64,000 nucleotides of DNA, from positions 23,352,871-23,416,870 of the forward strand of contig CM048557.1 of the NCBI GenBank assembly GCA_026413225.1, read 5' to 3'. Below, in pieces: positions 60,359-64,000 of the stretch; the first letter of the stretch is position 1; the number at the start of each line of letters is the position of its first letter. The DNA is from Otis tarda (lineage: Eukaryota; Chordata; Aves; Otidiformes; Otididae). Both the position numbers and the translations under genes were made by a program. The notes under the pieces were generated by a model. The model did no database searches, was not told the origin of the DNA, and saw nothing but the letters and a program-made list of their open reading frames with translations.

Positions 60359-63300
60359 AAATCCAGAAGGCTTTGTTTGTGAATATTTAATTATTTTTAT
60401 TTTCTACATTCTTACATTCTGGAACCATTTTTGGCCAATAAATATGAAAATTAAGTGTTATAAATAAAAAATATTTAAGCTCAGATTAAAAAGCATTATC
60501 AATAGGAGTATTTATACAGTCACAAATCTAGCATTCAGCGATCTCTTATGCATCCAAACTCTAGAAAAGGAAGTGTCTTTAAAAAATCTACCTTAAAATA
60601 AATAATTAGAATTAACTGGTTGAATGGGTAACAAAAAGTCAATAGTTAAAATATCCAGTTTTGGCTCCTGGAATAAACAGATTCACTGTCCTCAAAAACA
60701 ACCTACAGCTAAAAAAAAAAGTATAATTCTGTAATTCAACATTCAAATAAAGATCAAAGTTATTTAATTCCCTTTCACTGTTAATCAAGTTGTGGTGATC
60801 TTAAATTTCCAAACAAATGGAAACGACAATAACAATGGAACACATCCTGAGTGAAGTGCATGGTTCTGCTTCCACTGCAGTCAATTATCAGTCAGTTATC
60901 TGGTCCTATAGAAACCAAACTTCTTGCTTTTTGTTTTCTTTGTTTTTCAGCACAACTCCTTAAACAATAGCTACATTAAATAATTTTTCTGAAGTCTATC
61001 ATTTATATCTTTCAATGATGTAGCCCCTACCTTTTATTTGCACAAAAATTAACTTTTCTACACTAAAGAATATCTTGTTAAAGCAGAAATTAGACATTTG
61101 ATCTCTCCCCGTTTCCACTAGCATGATGATATGCCATGTAAGGTCAGTTGTAGTATCAAGAAAGCATCCAGCCATTATTCAAATTAAGACAGTAAGCTTA
61201 ACACTTACTTAAAATGTCTAGTGCTCACTATCCTCCATTTTGAAAGGACATTCAATCCATTCTTATAAAATAACTTCTAAGACTTCAGCTTTTCACAGTG
61301 CTAAATATTTTGTTTTACTCAAACCATTTTTCAGTTAGAGTATTGAAAGTCAAAGTTACTCTAAAGGACATCAAAACCAACTTTTTTTTTACCTGATTTT
61401 TTTAAACTTCTTAGCTTACTGTATATCTTGCAGACACCTATTTCACATAGAATTAAAACCAAAGAACTTTTATCTGGCAGAATTGCAAATTAATGGAAAA
61501 GCTATTCACAGAAATCTAATGCATTATTATGCTAGAAAGAAACCTTCCGATCATTTAAAATAAGGTAAAGCTTAGAATTTTTCCACAATTCACATTTACT
61601 CATTTTCATGAACAGTACAATAATATTGATATTTCTGTAAGGGTAGGGATGGAAAATAAAATTTTAGACATACAGAACTTCTGAAAATGTAGCAAATAAT
61701 CTTCGTAGAGTAAAATACAGCTATCAGCAGTTCATAAGCCCTCTGTGAAAAGCTCATCAAGATTGCCAGATCTTCTGAGATGTTCCTTAAAAACAAAAGT
61801 ATATGTTGTCTATACTCCCACTCCAGAACACTATATTCTGTGTTTGTAGGCATGTGCAATATAATGCTTCATATTTTCAAACTGGTTTACGCTTTTATTA
61901 GGCACTTTGCTTTGAATCTTTATTGCTGTTAATTGATTTAAATATATGTGTCATATATTGATACTTAATGATCTTTGTTCATAATTTTACTCAGTCATCA
62001 GCACAGCTAAACTCCTGTGGAGCTCTCTGTGTGTGCTGCTGCATGAGAAATATAACCTGAAATTTGGACCAAACCTCTGCAAGGCATTATTAATTCAAGC
62101 AATCATTTGGATCCAAATACCAAAACAATGCACCAAATGATAAATGCATTAATTTAGAAATACTCATTGCTCCTATATAAGATGAATTGTTCCTCTCCAT
62201 AACTCTAATAAATTGCATTTATTACATATTTTCAGTTTAATAAACGTCCTTTCTTTTTTGTCACACTAGTCCTTTGATGCCTACTACTTAGCCATAGCAA
62301 TGCAGAATTTTTTCTTTCTAGACTTGCTCATTGTAATTCTCCTAAAACTGCTGATCCCAGAAAACTTCCATCGATTTATCACACTGTGGAAAGAAAGCAC
62401 AAAGGTATAAGCATAGAACAAAATATGTATGTTTTCAGAGTAACAAACCGAAGTCTGATTGTGATGAAGTAGTTTAATACAACATTCCACTGTTTTACAA
62501 CCAAATAAGGTCTCCAAAAAGGCTCTACTGTTGGCTCTACTGCCAACTTCCTCCACAACTTTTAACAACATGTTACAAAAAAAACCATCACAAAGCTTGT
62601 AGTGGATATATTGTGGAAGTAAGAAAACAATGCAAATGCCAGAGTGGCAAGTTTGGAAGCATGTTCCAGATTTCTTTAATAATAGAAAAAAGTTTTAAAC
62701 CAACATGGAGTGCTCAGTGATGTGCTCTGAAAAAGTGTGATTGTTAAAAGGTGGGCATGAATGTAAGCAGTTGACACATAAAAAGGGAGGTTGAAATGGC
62801 TCTGACATGGTCGGAAAGACTTAAAAGTTGTCATTCTCACTCTTATACACAGATAACCACATGAATGTGCCAGGGTATTAAGGGATTTCTCAGATGTATA
62901 TTTTTTTTTCTGAGCATGAGGGTTCAAATAACAGTTTTAAAACACTGTATGAATAGTTACAAAGATGCAATCATTCAGATCCAGAAAAGCAACATAATAA
63001 TTTGTGATTCCCGAAGGGGCTGGCAATACTGGCAATCGATAGATTTCTTCAACTTCTCTCCAGTGATCCCCTCCCTCTCACTCCCTCCTTTCTTTTTCAG
63101 TCTTCCAATGATTTACACACTAGCAAAAACAGCTGGGAAGAAGTTGTAACTTAAAGAATTGATTTAGCAGCCACCACCATCCTCCATCAAGGCAGGGGAA
63201 AAGGTAGTCAAGTTAGAGTGATTGTTTTTGTTCATAATATTAGGATTGAACCTCAACTTGGAAGTTCTTCAGAACTTTAATAATGCTGTGCGCTAAGAAA

Positions 63301-64000
63301 CCTTTCCTCTCTCCATGTAAAATGAACATGGTTTTACATTCTAAAAGGAAAATAGAGTAGATAAAATTAATATGCATCTCAAAAAGAGTATATGAATATA
63401 CAAATGGACAGGTCTGCAATCTGAAAAGCATTTCTCTTGCACTTATGGAGGTCTTAGTATCAGCTTAGCTCCTTTGAAACAGGATTTACTCATGGACAAT
63501 AAATTCAGCTTTATATTGAATTTTTCAAGATACTTACAGGATCTTCACTACCATAACATTTGGGTACAAATTATATTTGTATACTACAGTATCCACCATT
63601 CATTAATAATACTCTTGGTATATGCTGCAGCATAGACTCATTTTTAACAGTCTTATTCTATTCATAAATCTCTGAATATCTCCTTTTTTCCTCCTTGAGC
63701 AATGTTTACTTTTAGAATGCTAATTAGTGGACGATATGTTTCTTTTCATAAAATCTGGCTAAATACACTGCTAATATCTATTTAGCATCTTTTTTCAAAT
63801 CCAAACTCTCCAACTCTTTGTATCATTATATACTTACACTAAGATTTTTTTATACATCTGGTAATCACACACGAGTGGCAGGAACAGTCAAGATGTGAAA
63901 TGAAAACTAAGTTCCCTTGTCCATAATTTGTTTTTAAATCCACTGGACAAAGGGTTAGGTAAGCTAGGTTTTAAACCGTGGTGCCTAGTCTCAATTAGTT
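60359..64000. other. intergenic, no feature recognised
   Basis: A+T-rich DNA to the right edge of the window. A pyrimidine-rich stretch ending in TTTTTCAG near 63060-63101 resembles a splice acceptor without a supporting exon. Frames such as 61596-61859 and 62284-62571 (minus) and 62865-63149 (plus) have no recognisable domain. Confidence 0.5.

Noticed and set aside
63055..63149. Pyrimidine tract plus CAG as an exon start
   Set aside because: The frame after the AG is open for under 20 codons, no donor site is evident and there is no protein similarity.
1..64000. CRISPR array, operon or bacterial mobile element
   Set aside because: No regularly spaced identical repeats, no ribosome-binding sites before frames and no coding density. 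All features are those of a vertebrate nuclear genome.

Overview
This window reads as non-coding nuclear DNA of a bird. The diagnostic signal is the many copies of the CR1 (chicken repeat 1) LINE, in both orientations, several ending in the typical bird CR1 3' tail of ATTCTATG-type octamers. Three solo endogenous-retrovirus LTRs with 5-bp target-site duplications support this. The DNA between them is A+T-rich, with many homopolymer runs and stop codons in every frame. I cannot name the species. I see no host protein-coding gene, tRNA, rRNA or CRISPR array. The only long reading frames belong to CR1 ORF2 (endonuclease plus reverse transcriptase) or are its antisense shadows.

Layout. 1-158: edge of a minus-strand CR1. 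672-920: CR1 3' end. 5636-7080: young CR1 with 448 uninterrupted ORF2 codons. 8105-11160: the longest CR1, from the last codons of ORF1 through endonuclease and RT to the tail, broken by three indels. 14260-14573: old minus-strand CR1. 15113-15532: minus-strand young CR1 with a large internal deletion. 18836-19105: possible ancient LINE RT relic. 21204-21563: older CR1 subfamily. 27085-27705: solo LTR. 28878-28914: CR1 tail scrap. 31830-32967: minus-strand CR1. 34478-34738: CR1 3' end. 35155-35390: isolated CR1 ORF1 C-terminus. 36676-37462: solo LTR of a second family. 38818-39506, 45936-46663 (minus), 50376-50869, 52475-52772 and 54323-55171 (minus): further CR1 copies. 59915-60353: minus-strand solo LTR related to the one at 27085. 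The stretches between these look like unique A+T-rich intergenic or intronic DNA.

Together the elements give a stratified record of retrotransposition. Some CR1 copies are old and belong to divergent subfamilies. The pair at 5.6 and 8.1 kb is young, about 97% identical by my hand comparison. The LTRs have lost their internal regions by LTR-LTR recombination. I found no previously undescribed functional system. The items most worth checking are the solo LTR at 36676, the isolated ORF1 fragment at 35155, the ORF1/ORF2 overlap and chimeric reading frame at the 5' end of the 8.1-kb CR1, and the possible ancient repeats near 18.9, 19.4 and 45.0 kb.
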